From Microvirga guangxiensis (GTDB taxonomy: Bacteria; Pseudomonadota; Alphaproteobacteria; Rhizobiales; Beijerinckiaceae), in contig NZ_FMVJ01000018.1 in NCBI RefSeq assembly GCF_900102135.1, positions 17,844 through 81,843 on the forward strand: a stretch of 64,000 bases of DNA, in the 5' to 3' direction. Each line of letters begins with the position of its first letter. The first letter of the stretch is position 1. The notes below the pieces were generated by a model. It was not told where the DNA came from and made no database searches. It was given only the letters and a program-made list of their open reading frames with translations. Both the position numbers and the translations under genes were made by a program. Below are positions 1-8,943 of the stretch, one piece after another.

Positions 1-590
1 ACGGACGGGGACCGTTCAAGGCGAGCGAGAAGCATCTTCACAAGATCCGCTGCAATGTCGGCATGGTGTTCCAGAGCTTCAACTTGTTCCCGCACATGAC
101 CGTGCTGCGCAACGTCGTCGAGGCGCCGGTCGCGGTTCTCAAGATGAAGCGAGAGGAGGCGGAAAGTCGCGCCACCGAATTGCTCCGCATGGTCGGCCTT
201 TCCGACAAGAAGGACCATTTTCCGAGCCAGCTCTCCGGCGGCCAGCAGCAGCGCGTTGCCATCGCCCGCGCTCTTGCCATGCGTCCGCGCGTGCTCCTGT
301 TCGACGAGCCGACCTCAGCGCTCGATCCGCAGCTGGTCGGCGAAGTGCTCGGCGTGATCCGTGATCTCGCGAGCGAGCACGATCTGACCATGCTTCTCGT
401 CACACACGAGATGCGCTTTGCCCGGGAGGTCTCGGACCGGGTCTGCTTCTTCGACAAGGGGCGCATCGTCGAGCAGGGAGAACCGGAGCGCTTCTTCAGC
501 AATCCACAACAGCCGCGGACTCGGGAGTTCCTGAGCTCTATTCTGGGTGAGCAGGAACCGATACGAGAAAGTATCTCCTGCGCCCGGTGA
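1..590 (+). CDS. Polar amino acid ABC transporter ATP-binding protein (5' end outside window)
   Basis: Nucleotide-binding subunit of a GlnQ/HisP-type amino acid importer that powers uptake at the inner membrane. The reading frame is open from position 3 to the first line of the window, so the start and Walker A lie upstream. Visible motifs are the Q-loop (GMVFQSFNLFPH), the signature [15 protein letters not shown], Walker [13 protein letters not shown] and the H-loop LLVTHEMRFA. About 195 codons of a usual 240-260 are present. The TGA is about 100 nt before the aldehyde dehydrogenase start, on the same strand, so the transporter probably feeds the catabolic genes that follow. The substrate cannot be read from the ATPase; an amino acid or diamine-like compound is inferred from the neighbours. 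Confidence 0.93.
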   Translation, partial: GRGPFKASEKHLHKIRCNVGMVFQSFNLFPHMTVLRNVVEAPVAVLKMKREEAESRATELLRMVGLSDKKDHFPSQLSGGQQQRVAIARALAMRPRVLLFDEPTSALDPQLVGEVLGVIRDLASEHDLTMLLVTHEMRFAREVSDRVCFFDKGRIVEQGEPERFFSNPQQPRTREFLSSILGEQEPIRESISCAR

Positions 591-660
591 AAACCGAGAT
601 AATCTCTGCCTGCGCGTCGAAGAACAGACACTATCTCGGCTCGCAGGACGATAGTCTCCC
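570..660 (+). promoter_or_regulatory. Cluster of four TCTC-containing near-repeats upstream of aldehyde dehydrogenase
   Basis: Four similar hexamer-cored elements, GTATCTC (571), TAATCTC (600), CTATCTC (631) and TAGTCTC (652), follow one another in the gap between the ABC ATPase stop and the aldehyde dehydrogenase start. Spacings are 29, 31 and 21 nt. They could be operator half-sites for a local regulator, or chance; no regulator gene is adjacent. Confidence 0.22.
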
Positions 661-688
661 CTCCTGCATCTTCCCAGGAGGGCGACGC

Positions 689-2200
689 GTGAACGCAATG
701 ACAGAGACCAGTGCTCCCATACCGGTCAAGGGAGATATTCACCCGGGCTTAAGCCGCCTGCGGGATCCCCGCCTGCTCCGCGAAATGGCCTATATCGACG
801 GGCGTTGGACGGCAGCTGAGGGCGATAGGCGCTTCGAGGTCAACGATCCAGCAACAGGCCTGACGGTCGCCCGTGTGTCGCACCTCGGCGCGGACGAGGC
901 AGGCCAAGCTGTCGCCGCCGCCGCCCGCGCTCTCCCCGTATGGAAGGCCTTGCTGCCGCAGCAGCGCGCCGCCCGCCTGCGCGATTGGCATGCTCTCATT
1001 ATGGAATCGCTGGACGACCTCGCTCTGATCATGACGATCGAGCAGGGAAAGCCTCTTGCCGAGTCGCAAGGCGAGATCGCTTATGCGCTCTCGTTCGTGG
1101 AATGGTACGCGGAAGAGGCCAAGCGCCTGAACGTGGAGAGCGTCTTGAGCCATCTGCCTGGCGCGGAGATGCTTGTACGCCGTGAGGCTCTAGGCGTGGC
1201 GGCTCTGCTCACGCCGTGGAACTTCCCCTCGGCCATGCTGACCCGCAAGGCCGCCGCCGCCCTAGCTGCGGGCTGCACGGTAGTAGCCCACCCGTCCTCC
1301 TACACGCCCCTCTCCGCGCTCGCGCTGGCGGAGCTCGCCGAACGGGCGGGCCTGCCGCGCGGCGTCTTCAATATAGTGACGGGCGATGCCGAGCCGATTG
1401 CTAACCGCTTCTGCGATGACGAGCGCGTGCGTGTCGTCAGCTTCACCGGCTCCACGGAGATTGGGCGCAAAATAGCTGCGCGCTGCGCATCCACCATGAA
1501 GCGCCTCGTGATGGAGCTGGGCGGCCATGCCCCGCTGATCGTGTTCGACGATGCCAGCCTCGACAAGGCGGTCGAGATTGCCCTTTCGGCGAAGTTCGCG
1601 ACTTCCGGCCAGGACTGCCTTGCGGCCAACCGGATCTATGTTCAGCGCGGCATCTACCAAGCGTTCTGCGAAGCCTTCGGCCGGCGTATCGTCAGACTGA
1701 AAGTCGGACCCGGACTTGAGGCCGGCACGGAGATCGGGCCGCTCATGCATGCCAATGCCGTATCAAAGGCCCAGGCGCAGGTGTCCGACGCCCTTGCTCA
1801 TGGCGCCCGCCGGGTGACGGCGGACGATAGCGCCCTGGGGCCGCTCTTCGTGACGCCGACCCTGCTGACAGACGTGCCGGATGTCGCACTCATCATGCGC
1901 GAGGAAACCTTCGCACCGATTGCCGCCGTGACTCCGTTCGACACCGAGGATGAAGTGGTGGCGCGGGCGAACGCGACGGAGTATGGCCTTGTTGCCTATG
2001 TGGTCACCGAAAACGGGGCGCGCGCCCTGCGACTCGGTCGGGCTCTCGAATACGGAATGTTGGCGATCAACCGCGTGAAAATCACCGGGGCCCCGATTCC
2101 ATTCGGCGGCATGAAGCAATCAGGCCTCGGCCGTGAGGGATCGCGCCATGGCTTGGAGGCCTTCACCGACCTGAAATACCTTTGCATCGACGTACAATGA
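689..2200 (+). CDS. NAD(P)-dependent aldehyde dehydrogenase, succinate-semialdehyde dehydrogenase-like
   Basis: Cytoplasmic oxidation of a (semi)aldehyde to the acid, most like GabD-type succinate semialdehyde dehydrogenases. I start at GTG 689 because a strong AGGAGGG (676-682) sits 6 nt before it; a GTG at 587 overlapping the upstream stop has no such site, and ATG 698 is a further option. Motifs seen: TPWNFP, the catalytic Glu in MELGGHAP, the nucleophile Cys in SGQDCLAANRIYV, and the late EETFAP block. About 503 residues, normal for the family. An oddity: the usual V-K-P-A/S coenzyme-binding stretch reads VVAHPSS, with His in place of the conserved Lys. It is followed at 13 nt by an aminotransferase, fitting an amine-to-aldehyde-to-acid pathway. 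The exact substrate is inferred. Confidence 0.9.
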   Translation: MNAMTETSAPIPVKGDIHPGLSRLRDPRLLREMAYIDGRWTAAEGDRRFEVNDPATGLTVARVSHLGADEAGQAVAAAARALPVWKALLPQQRAARLRDWHALIMESLDDLALIMTIEQGKPLAESQGEIAYALSFVEWYAEEAKRLNVESVLSHLPGAEMLVRREALGVAALLTPWNFPSAMLTRKAAAALAAGCTVVAHPSSYTPLSALALAELAERAGLPRGVFNIVTGDAEPIANRFCDDERVRVVSFTGSTEIGRKIAARCASTMKRLVMELGGHAPLIVFDDASLDKAVEIALSAKFATSGQDCLAANRIYVQRGIYQAFCEAFGRRIVRLKVGPGLEAGTEIGPLMHANAVSKAQAQVSDALAHGARRVTADDSALGPLFVTPTLLTDVPDVALIMREETFAPIAAVTPFDTEDEVVARANATEYGLVAYVVTENGARALRLGRALEYGMLAINRVKITGAPIPFGGMKQSGLGREGSRHGLEAFTDLKYLCIDVQ

Positions 2201-2213
2201 TCCGGAGTCAGAC

Positions 2214-3605
2214 ATGTTGAACGAAGCAAACACCCTCGATAACGAACTCGACGCCTGGGACCGAGATCACTTCTTTCATCCGTCCACCCACATGGCCCAG
2301 CATGCGCGCGGGGAAACGCCCAACCGCATCATTACCAGTGCCGAGGGCGTCTACATTGTCGATCGTCACGGCAAGCGCAGCCTCGATGCTTTCGCAGGCC
2401 TCTATTGTGTGAACGTCGGCTATGGCCGCACCAAAATCACGGACGCCATCGCTGCACAGGCTGCCGCACTGCCCTATTACCATGCCTATGTCGGCCACGG
2501 CTCCGAACCGTCAATTCGCCTCGCGAAGATGATCATCGATCGTGCGCCAAAAGGTATGAGCCGAGTGTTCTTCGGTCTCTCCGGCTCGGATGCCAACGAG
2601 ACCAACATCAAGCTCGTCTGGTACATGAACAATGTGCTCGGACGGCCTGAAAAGAAAAAGATTATCTCGCGCTGGCGCGGCTATCACGGCTCCGGCCTGA
2701 TGAGCGGCAGCCTGACCGGCTTGGCCGCCTTCCACAACCTGTTCGACCTGCCGCGCGCGCCGATCCTGCACACAGAGGCCCCCTATTACTTCCGTCGCCC
2801 CGACCGCGCCATGAGCGAGGAGCAGTTCTCGCAATATTGCGCCGACAAGCTCGAGGAGATGATCCAAGCCGAACGCCCGGAGACCATTGCGGCCTTCATC
2901 GGCGAGCCGGTGCTCGGCACGGGCGGCATCGTGCCCCCTCCGAAGGGCTATTGGGAGAAGATCCAAGCCGTTCTCGAGAAGTACGATATCCTGCTTATCG
3001 CCGACGAGGTCATCACGGGCTTCGGACGCCTCGGCACCATGTTCGGCTCCGACCATTACGGCATGAGGCCCGACCTCATCACCATCGCCAAGGGCCTGAC
3101 CTCTGCCTATGCGCCGCTCTCCGGCGTGATCGTGTCGGAGAAGGTCTGGCGCGTGCTGGAGCAGGGTTCGGACACTCACGGTGCCATTGGCCATGGCTGG
3201 ACCTATTCGTCTCATCCGCTCTGCGCCGCGGCGGGCGTGGCCAATCTCGAAGTGGTGGACGAACTCGATATCGTTAACAACGCCCGCGAAGTCGGCGCCT
3301 ACTTCAACAAGGCGCTGAAGGATGCCGTCGGCACGAACCGCTTTGTCGGCGAGGTTCGCGGCGAGGGCCTGATGGCCGCTGTCGAGTTCGTACGCGACCG
3401 CGACGACCGCGTGTTTTTCGACGCATCCGAGAAGGTGGGTCCGCGTATCACGGCGGCCCTGCTTGAGCGGGGTGTCATCGGCCGTGCCATGCCGCAGGGC
3501 GACATCCTTGGCTTTGCTCCGCCGCTCTGCCTGACACGGGAAGAGGCAGATACGATCGTGTCAGCCGCCAAGGACGCCGTGGAGGCCGTGACCGCCACTC
3601 TCTGA
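2214..3605 (+). CDS. Class III (omega-amino acid/diamine type) PLP aminotransferase
   Basis: PLP enzyme transferring a terminal amino group, probably to pyruvate. The 463-residue protein resembles the SpuC/putrescine-pyruvate and omega-amino acid aminotransferase group. Landmarks: LDAFAGLYCVNVGYGR near residue 45-60, GLSGSDANETNIKL (PLP phosphate cup), RWRGYHGS, LLIADEVITGFGR with the PLP-pyridine Asp, and the Schiff-base Lys in ITIAKGLTSAYAP. The ATG is preceded by CCGGAG. Its position just after an aldehyde dehydrogenase suggests that it makes the semialdehyde that enzyme oxidises. A stem-loop with a short T tract follows the stop. The specific amine is not determinable here. Confidence 0.9.
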   Translation: MLNEANTLDNELDAWDRDHFFHPSTHMAQHARGETPNRIITSAEGVYIVDRHGKRSLDAFAGLYCVNVGYGRTKITDAIAAQAAALPYYHAYVGHGSEPSIRLAKMIIDRAPKGMSRVFFGLSGSDANETNIKLVWYMNNVLGRPEKKKIISRWRGYHGSGLMSGSLTGLAAFHNLFDLPRAPILHTEAPYYFRRPDRAMSEEQFSQYCADKLEEMIQAERPETIAAFIGEPVLGTGGIVPPPKGYWEKIQAVLEKYDILLIADEVITGFGRLGTMFGSDHYGMRPDLITIAKGLTSAYAPLSGVIVSEKVWRVLEQGSDTHGAIGHGWTYSSHPLCAAAGVANLEVVDELDIVNNAREVGAYFNKALKDAVGTNRFVGEVRGEGLMAAVEFVRDRDDRVFFDASEKVGPRITAALLERGVIGRAMPQGDILGFAPPLCLTREEADTIVSAAKDAVEAVTATL

Positions 3606-3624
3606 GGCATCGCCATATCGCTCG

Positions 3625-3662
3625 GCCCGACCCTGTATCGATGGGTCGGGCGGATGCATTTT
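3625..3662 (+). terminator. Probable intrinsic terminator after the aminotransferase
   Basis: Perfect 9-bp stem GCCCGACCC (3625-3633) / GGGTCGGGC (3643-3651) with a 9-nt loop, followed after a few bases by TTTT (3659-3662). It could end or attenuate the upstream unit before the M20 gene. Confidence 0.6.
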
Positions 3663-3796
3663 CCTTGTCTGATTCCATAGAGTGGACAGCCGGTTTCGCT
3701 TTTGGGCGCGATGGGATAATTGACGCCGCCCCGCGACGGCATCACTGGATTCAGCAAGCTCTTGCATCCTAGGCTTACATTCAAAAGGATCTCGCA

Positions 3797-5176
3797 TTGA
3801 CCACCGCAGCTCCAACCAACGATTGTTCAGCGGCCAATCCACTTTCAGAAGCAGAGCGGGAGCGTATCCTTTCCGCCGTCGACAAGGCCTTCGACGCCCA
3901 GGTCGGCTTTCTCTCGGATCTGGTCGGCTGCGCCTCGCTGCGAGGGCAGGAGGCCGAGGTCCAAGCACTCGTCGAGGCAGCGCTTCTGGAACGCGGCTAC
4001 CGCGTCGAGCGCCAATCGCTCGATCCATCGCTCATCGGAAAGCATCCGGCTTTTTCCCCGGCGAACGTGAGTTATGAGAATTTCTGGAATGTGATCGGGA
4101 TCCGCGAACCGGCGGCCACGCAGGGTCGATCCCTCATCCTGAACGCTCATGTCGATATCGTACCCACGGGCGATCCGAAGCGTTGGCGATATCCCCCTTT
4201 TGAGCCGGCGCAGGACGGCGAGTGGCTCTATGGCCGCGGCGCGGGAGACATGAAGGCGGGTTTGTCGGCGGCGATCTTCGCACTCGATGCGATAAGGGCT
4301 GCAGGGCTTGAACTGACGGCCCCTATCCAGATCCACTCGGTGGTGGAGGAGGAGATCACCGGGAATGGCGCCGCAATGGCGTTGGCCAGCGGCAAGATTG
4401 CCGATGCGGTGCTGATCCCGGAACCGACCGACGAAAAGCTCGTCCGCGCGAATTCCGGTGTTATCAAGTTCGGCGTCGCGATCGACGGCACTCCTGCGCA
4501 CCCGCGCGAGGTCAGCGGGGGCGTGAGCGCGCTTGATGCAGCCATGCGGCTTATTGAGCTTTTGCGTCGGCTCGAGGCCCGCTGGAACGAGGAGCGGCCG
4601 ACGAAGCCGTTCTTCGAAGACGTGGACAATCCCGCAGCCCTGACGATTGGAACAATCAATGGCGGCGAGTGGATCGCATCGGTTCCGTCATCCTGCCGAT
4701 TCGAGGGCCGCATTGGCTTTTATCCCGGCGATGACCCGCATGAACGCGTGAAGGAGTTCGAGGCCTTTGTCGCGGCTGCGGCAGTGGGCGATCCCTTGCT
4801 GAAGCGCTGCCCGCCTCCGATTGTGGAATGGGTTGGCGTCGTGCATGCGGGCTACACCCTTGCGCCCGGTTCGGATGCCGAGGCCGTCCTTGCCGAGGCT
4901 CACGCGGAGGTCAATGCACCCGGTACTGCGCCACTAACGGCATATGTCATGGCCTGCTACCTGGATGCCGCCGTCTATGCAGTCCACGCAGGAATACCAT
5001 CGCTGGTCTATGGACCCATCGCCGAGAACATCCATGCCATCGACGAGCGGGTTTCCCTTCCTTCATTGCTCCGCGTGACCAAAGCAATCGCACTCTTCGC
5101 AGCGTCTTGGTGCGGCGTTCGCCCTCTTGAGACGACCGCTCTCACCTCTACCGGAGGGTTGGAGCTTGATCGCTAG
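3797..5176 (+). CDS. M20-family ArgE/DapE-like deacylase
   Basis: Cytoplasmic zinc-dependent amidohydrolase of the ArgE/DapE/carboxypeptidase G2 family, removing an acyl group from an amino compound. Metal-site signatures are present in order: AHVDIVPTGD (His/Asp), GRGAGDMKAG (bridging Asp), VVEEEITGNGA (Glu-Glu base and ligand), IPEPTDEKLVRAN, and a late IAENIHAIDERV with the last His. The 459 residues match the ArgE/DapE-related deacylase group rather than true DapE (about 380). The start is TTG 3797, with AAAAGGA 7 nt upstream; no better ATG lies nearby. Lying after the aminotransferase and aldehyde dehydrogenase, it may liberate the amine from an N-acyl form; that step order is inference. 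Confidence 0.88.
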   Translation: MTTAAPTNDCSAANPLSEAERERILSAVDKAFDAQVGFLSDLVGCASLRGQEAEVQALVEAALLERGYRVERQSLDPSLIGKHPAFSPANVSYENFWNVIGIREPAATQGRSLILNAHVDIVPTGDPKRWRYPPFEPAQDGEWLYGRGAGDMKAGLSAAIFALDAIRAAGLELTAPIQIHSVVEEEITGNGAAMALASGKIADAVLIPEPTDEKLVRANSGVIKFGVAIDGTPAHPREVSGGVSALDAAMRLIELLRRLEARWNEERPTKPFFEDVDNPAALTIGTINGGEWIASVPSSCRFEGRIGFYPGDDPHERVKEFEAFVAAAAVGDPLLKRCPPPIVEWVGVVHAGYTLAPGSDAEAVLAEAHAEVNAPGTAPLTAYVMACYLDAAVYAVHAGIPSLVYGPIAENIHAIDERVSLPSLLRVTKAIALFAASWCGVRPLETTALTSTGGLELDR

Positions 5177-5672
5177 GCTGTAGGGCAAGACCATCGAAAA
5201 CGTACCGTCACGGTCACTATTATGGAGCAGATGGAGTTTACCGCTCGTGAGAGAGCGAGACAGTGCGCAACAGCCCTACGTCGAGCTGGGTTGCCGGATC
5301 GACTATTCTTGCGGCGCTCTACGGGCCGTATTCATGTTCGCTGCGTCGCTGGTACACTGTGACGGGTCTGACGATCCTGCCAGGTGTTTCGGTACATGAG
5401 GTGCAGCCCGAACTCTCGGAAGAGCGGGATGCGGCTTTTGCAAGGTTAGTGATATGAGAAGCGAAGTTCGGCCCAACTGACCGTATGTTGCCGTAACAAC
5501 AAGAAAGGCCGTCCACACAGCCGGCCTTTCTTATGCAAGCACGAAACTTGACCCGGTTACCTTAGCTCGCAAACTAATTGGGAGCGACTCACATCTGAGG
5601 CTGCCCGGTTAGTTTAGGGGACCAGCATGTATAGAGCCAAGTCGCTCCATATTGATAGGTCGGTTGTGCGCT
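5177..5672. other. Intergenic region between convergent genes
   Basis: No convincing gene. A 64-codon open frame at 5263-5457 lacks a ribosome site and any recognisable composition. The only clear element is the hairpin at 5501-5532. Confidence 0.6.
5501..5532. terminator. Bidirectional intrinsic terminator
   Basis: AAGAAAGGCCG (5501-5511) pairs with CGGCCTTTCTT (5522-5532) over a 10-nt loop. The A-rich left arm and T-rich right arm make it usable in both directions, suiting the convergent M20 gene and chemoreceptor gene on either side. Confidence 0.75.
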
Positions 5673-7358
5673 CTAGGCGGCCTTGACGCCTGAGAGGAAG
5701 CTGTTCAGCTCTAAGCTGAGCTCGTTGGAGTGGCGCGCCAGTTCCTGGGCAGCGCCCAGAACCTGGGTAGCGGCGGAGCCAGTTTCGCCTGCGCCCTGCT
5801 GCACATCCATGATGTTGCCGGTCACAGATTCCGTTCCGCGTGCTGCTTCCTGCACGTTACGGGCGATCTCGGCGGTGGCCGCGCCTTGCTCTTCCATCGC
5901 CGCTGCAATCGAAGTCGAGATCTGGCTCATCTCGGCGATCGTGTGGGCAATCTCCTGGATCGCGCTTACAGTCTGCTGGGTTGCCTGTTGCACACCGGCG
6001 ATCTGCGCTCCGATCTCCTCTGTTGCCTTGGCGGTCTGCGAAGCCAATTCCTTCACCTCGGTGGCCACCACGGCAAAACCCCTACCGGCCTCACCCGCGC
6101 GGGCTGCCTCAATGGTAGCGTTAAGGGCGAGAAGGTTGGTCTGACCCGCAATGGTGTTGATCAACTGCACCACGTCGCCGATCTTGCCGGCCATAATAGC
6201 CAGCTCCTGCACCGTGGCGTCGGTCCGGTGGGCACCCTGAACAGCCCGATCAGCAATCTGCGAGGACTGGCCCACTTGATTTGCGATCTCGCGGATCGAG
6301 ATTGAGAGTTCTTCGGTGGCAGCCGCCACGGTTTGCACGTTGGCTGAGGTCTGCTGGGCGGCCGAAGACACGGTTGCCGATTGCTGGGTGGTCTGGTTGG
6401 CGACTGCGCTCATAGACTGGGCGGTCGCCTCCATTTCAGTTGCGGCCGAGGACAGGCCGTGTGTGAGCGCGGAAACCTTCGTCTCGAAGGAGCGGGTGAG
6501 TTCATCAAGCATCTGTGCGCGACGCATCTTGGCCTCAGCCTCATGGGCTGCAGCTTCATCAGTTTCTTTCTTAGCTATCAAAGCGTCCTTAAAGATCGCC
6601 ATCGCAGCCGCCATCGAGCCGACCTCATCCCGGCGACCGACACCTGGAATGACAATATGCAGATGATTTGACGCAAGGCTGTTCATCGCCTCAGTCATCA
6701 GCCTGATGGGATGAGCAATTGTCTGACTCAAGGAGAAGCCCGCCGCAATTGCGAGACCAATGAGTACGCCCATCCCAATTAGTGCTGTCATCATTGAGGA
6801 CGAATGAGCCTGCTGCGACTCCTCTGCGCGCTGGCTGAGGAGAGTGCGTTCCGCCTGATCAATTTCTTTTGCTTTCTGACGGATGCCATCCATGGCAGCC
6901 TTGCCGGCACCACTTGCCTCCAGAGCCCGGGCTTGCTCGCGGGTGTCCGCGCTCGCCATCAAGGCAATCTCCTTCTCGGCTACGTCGGTGCGCCAAGCCA
7001 GTGCAAAACGATCGAGTTCTGCGAGGCGTGCTTGTTGCTGCGGATTATCGGCGGTCAACGCCTTAACCTCGTTGAATGCACGGTTGTAGCTCTCGACACC
7101 GTTCATGTAGGGGTCAAGGAATTTCGGATCGGCTGCAATCAGGTAGCCGCGGATACCAGTTTCCTGATCGACCATGGCAGCGGTAATCCCGTTCAGCTTC
7201 TCAAGCACCTGATAGGTATGGCTCGTCCACCTTTCAGCATCGCGAATGACATTCAGATTTTGGTAGTTCAACAAAGTCGTCGCAGCCGATATCAAGGTAA
7301 TCAGTAAAAACGCGCCTAACAATTTTTTGCCAATGGATATGTTGTTCAACATGTTCAT
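5673..7358 (-). CDS. Methyl-accepting chemotaxis protein with CHASE3 sensor domain
   Basis: Inner-membrane chemoreceptor that signals to CheW/CheA. I start at the ATG at 7358 ([17 protein letters not shown]); the frame is open 49 codons further upstream but that stretch does not look like receptor sequence. Layout of the 561 residues: TM1 about 10-30, a periplasmic helical CHASE3-like domain with [15 protein letters not shown] near residue 60-75, TM2 about 188-210, HAMP with [12 protein letters not shown], and the cytoplasmic hairpin tip [19 protein letters not shown] followed by [15 protein letters not shown]. No C-terminal CheR/CheB pentapeptide is seen. It stands alone, convergent to the M20 gene. 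Ligand unknown. Confidence 0.93.
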   Translation of the reverse strand: MNMLNNISIGKKLLGAFLLITLISAATTLLNYQNLNVIRDAERWTSHTYQVLEKLNGITAAMVDQETGIRGYLIAADPKFLDPYMNGVESYNRAFNEVKALTADNPQQQARLAELDRFALAWRTDVAEKEIALMASADTREQARALEASGAGKAAMDGIRQKAKEIDQAERTLLSQRAEESQQAHSSSMMTALIGMGVLIGLAIAAGFSLSQTIAHPIRLMTEAMNSLASNHLHIVIPGVGRRDEVGSMAAAMAIFKDALIAKKETDEAAAHEAEAKMRRAQMLDELTRSFETKVSALTHGLSSAATEMEATAQSMSAVANQTTQQSATVSSAAQQTSANVQTVAAATEELSISIREIANQVGQSSQIADRAVQGAHRTDATVQELAIMAGKIGDVVQLINTIAGQTNLLALNATIEAARAGEAGRGFAVVATEVKELASQTAKATEEIGAQIAGVQQATQQTVSAIQEIAHTIAEMSQISTSIAAAMEEQGAATAEIARNVQEAARGTESVTGNIMDVQQGAGETGSAATQVLGAAQELARHSNELSLELNSFLSGVKAA

Positions 7359-7923
7359 GATTATTGTGCCTGGTAATGATTCTAGTTTCGGCCGCATATC
7401 ACTCCAGGCTGGTCTGGCGCTTTCTGATAAAAATCTTATGATCAGGAAATTCGGCCGGAGAGATGAATGGATAGCGCGCGCGGCAATCGAAGTCTTTGAG
7501 GGCAATTCCCAGAAACGGACCTATTCCTGCAAATGTCCGTTGTTCGTTTCTGGTGTGGACGCTTTGCCTTAGTTTCGAGCAGCGCCAGGATTTGTCATTC
7601 GCGACCATCCGGATCTGCTGCACATTGTCAGGCGAAGGCATGGCCGAATTAAAAAGCCCGAACTTCGGGCAAATGGACCGGACACATTCACATTTCTGCC
7701 TCGTGCACGCCGGGCCAAGGCTGATCGGGTACAGGTTATGCGCCTGTATCGTCAGGCGAGCACAGTAACAAACCGGGCTGGAGTACAATAATTTTGGAAC
7801 GGCATCATCGGGGATGGCGCTGACGTCCAGCGCTTCGAATTCCGCATCCAATGTTCGTTGAGGTAAACCTGATATGGCGATCGAAATAAAATTGGCGAGA
7901 GGCACGGGGGCATTGCAGCCAGA
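7359..7923. other. Intergenic region upstream of the chemoreceptor
   Basis: No gene is supported. A long minus-strand open frame (7399-7905) runs through the region but spans a terminator-like hairpin and shows no family signature. The part next to 7358 presumably holds the receptor promoter. Confidence 0.5.
7651..7670 (-). terminator. Orphan terminator-like hairpin, minus strand
   Basis: Read on the minus strand, GCCCGAA/TTCGGGC (7670-7656) forms a compact stem followed directly by TTTTT (7655-7651). No minus-strand gene is recognised immediately upstream (to the right), so it may end a small RNA or be a relic. Confidence 0.5.
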
Positions 7924-8571
7924 ATGGCCACTATAATGCTCATCGGAGCAACAGGCTTAGTCGGCGGGGCTGTCCTGCAGCAAGCGCAGGATGATGCCCG
8001 CGTGACCCGGATCGTTGCTCTGACCCGTCGCAAGCTCCCCCCGCACCCGAAACTTGAAAACCCACTCGTCGATTTCCAGAATTTGCCCGCCGATGCCGAA
8101 TGGTGGTCGGTCGATGGCGTGATCTGCGCCCTTGGCACTACGATCCGCAAGGCAGGCTCGCAGGAGGCGTTCCGCCGAGTTGATTTTGACTATCCGCTGG
8201 CCGTGGCGCGCCTTACCCGGCAGCATGGCGCTCATGCTTTCGCGCTGAACTCCGCAACGGGTGCTGATCGCAGCTCTTATTTCTTCTACGACCGGATCAA
8301 AGGTGAGGTGGAAGAGGCAATCCGTGGTGTCGGATTTCCGTCCCTGACCATCGTTCGCCCAGCCCTAATCGGTGGCGACCGGGAGGAGTTCCGTCCCGCA
8401 GAGTTCGTGGCCATGCGACTCCTGCGGCTCGCCGAACCATTCCTCCCGTGGCGCTACCGGGTCGTGCCGCATGGGTGCATCGCGAGGGCGCTGCTGGAGG
8501 CGGCTGTCACTGCTCGAAGCGAGGAGCATATCATCGAGTCCGAAACCCTGCTCAGAAACGCTGTTAAATAG
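7924..8571 (+). CDS. NAD(P)-binding Rossmann protein of the TIP30/HTATIP2-like SDR group
   Basis: Putative cytoplasmic oxidoreductase or epimerase-like protein of atypical short-chain dehydrogenase type. The 215-residue sequence opens with a Rossmann glycine motif MLIGATGLVGGAVL (residues 5-18). It continues with VDGVICALGTTIRKAG and FALNSATGADRSSYFFYDRIKGEVEEAI, where a YxxxK-like pair (YDRIK) replaces the classical SDR dyad, and then LTIVRPALIGGDREEFRP. This pattern is shared with YbjT/TIP30-like proteins; substrate unknown. A terminator follows about 110 nt after the stop, making it a single-gene unit. Confidence 0.82.
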   Translation: MATIMLIGATGLVGGAVLQQAQDDARVTRIVALTRRKLPPHPKLENPLVDFQNLPADAEWWSVDGVICALGTTIRKAGSQEAFRRVDFDYPLAVARLTRQHGAHAFALNSATGADRSSYFFYDRIKGEVEEAIRGVGFPSLTIVRPALIGGDREEFRPAEFVAMRLLRLAEPFLPWRYRVVPHGCIARALLEAAVTARSEEHIIESETLLRNAVK

Positions 8572-8683
8572 CCGAAACCTTTCCTGCATAATCCGCCACC
8601 ACGTTTAACCTGGGTCATGGTCTGGCCGCCCTGGATGAGGTAGCCTTAAGATACTTCAGGGCTCTTCTTCCCTCTGGAACCTT

Positions 8684-8718
8684 CTTCCTCTCCGGGACTA
8701 CCGGAGAGGAAGCTTTTT
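8684..8718 (+). terminator. Strong intrinsic terminator
   Basis: Perfect 12-bp stem CTTCCTCTCCGG (8684-8695) / CCGGAGAGGAAG (8701-8712), 5-nt loop, then CTTTTT (8713-8718). It ends the unit of the TIP30-like gene. Confidence 0.85.
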
Positions 8719-8890
8719 AGATATCGTGAGCTGCGTCGGCTCGGCACTTCAGCTTCACCGGGATCACCAGGTAGTGGACGCCGTTCGCTTTCGATGTCTG
8801 GAACTCGCCGGCCCAGACGTTGGTCTGGTGGACGGCAGGAGCCGCAGTTCTTCTCGTTCGCTCTAGCGTGACGCATCCGACCTGAGCACC
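8717..8890 (-). pseudogene. Possible gene fragment without a start codon
   Basis: A 57-codon open frame on the minus strand ends at TAA (8719-8717) and reads like a protein C-terminus (TNVWAGEFQTSKANGVHYLV then IPVKLKC). It begins right after an in-frame TGA and has no ATG, GTG or TTG, so it may be the decayed end of a small gene. I do not recognise the family; chance is possible. Confidence 0.25.
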
Positions 8891-8943
8891 TCAGCGATCC
8901 TCACTGGGTGCAAACGTGACCATAGGTTGGCTCGGGATGCCCA

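Larger units (their letters stand above)
8572..8943. other. Intergenic region between convergent genes
   Basis: Contains the terminator at 8684-8718 and, on the minus strand, a start-less protein-like open frame at 8717-8890. Nothing else is recognised. Confidence 0.5.

Noticed and set aside
1..5176. Ectoine degradation cluster
   Set aside because: Transporter, aminotransferase and dehydrogenase would fit, but the deacylase is M20-type and no ectoine hydrolase is present.
5263..5457. 64-codon open frame between convergent genes
   Set aside because: No ribosome site, mixed composition, no family signature; lies next to a terminator.
7399..7905. 168-codon minus-strand open frame
   Set aside because: Spans a terminator-like hairpin, overlaps the chemoreceptor's 5' region and shows no recognisable motif.
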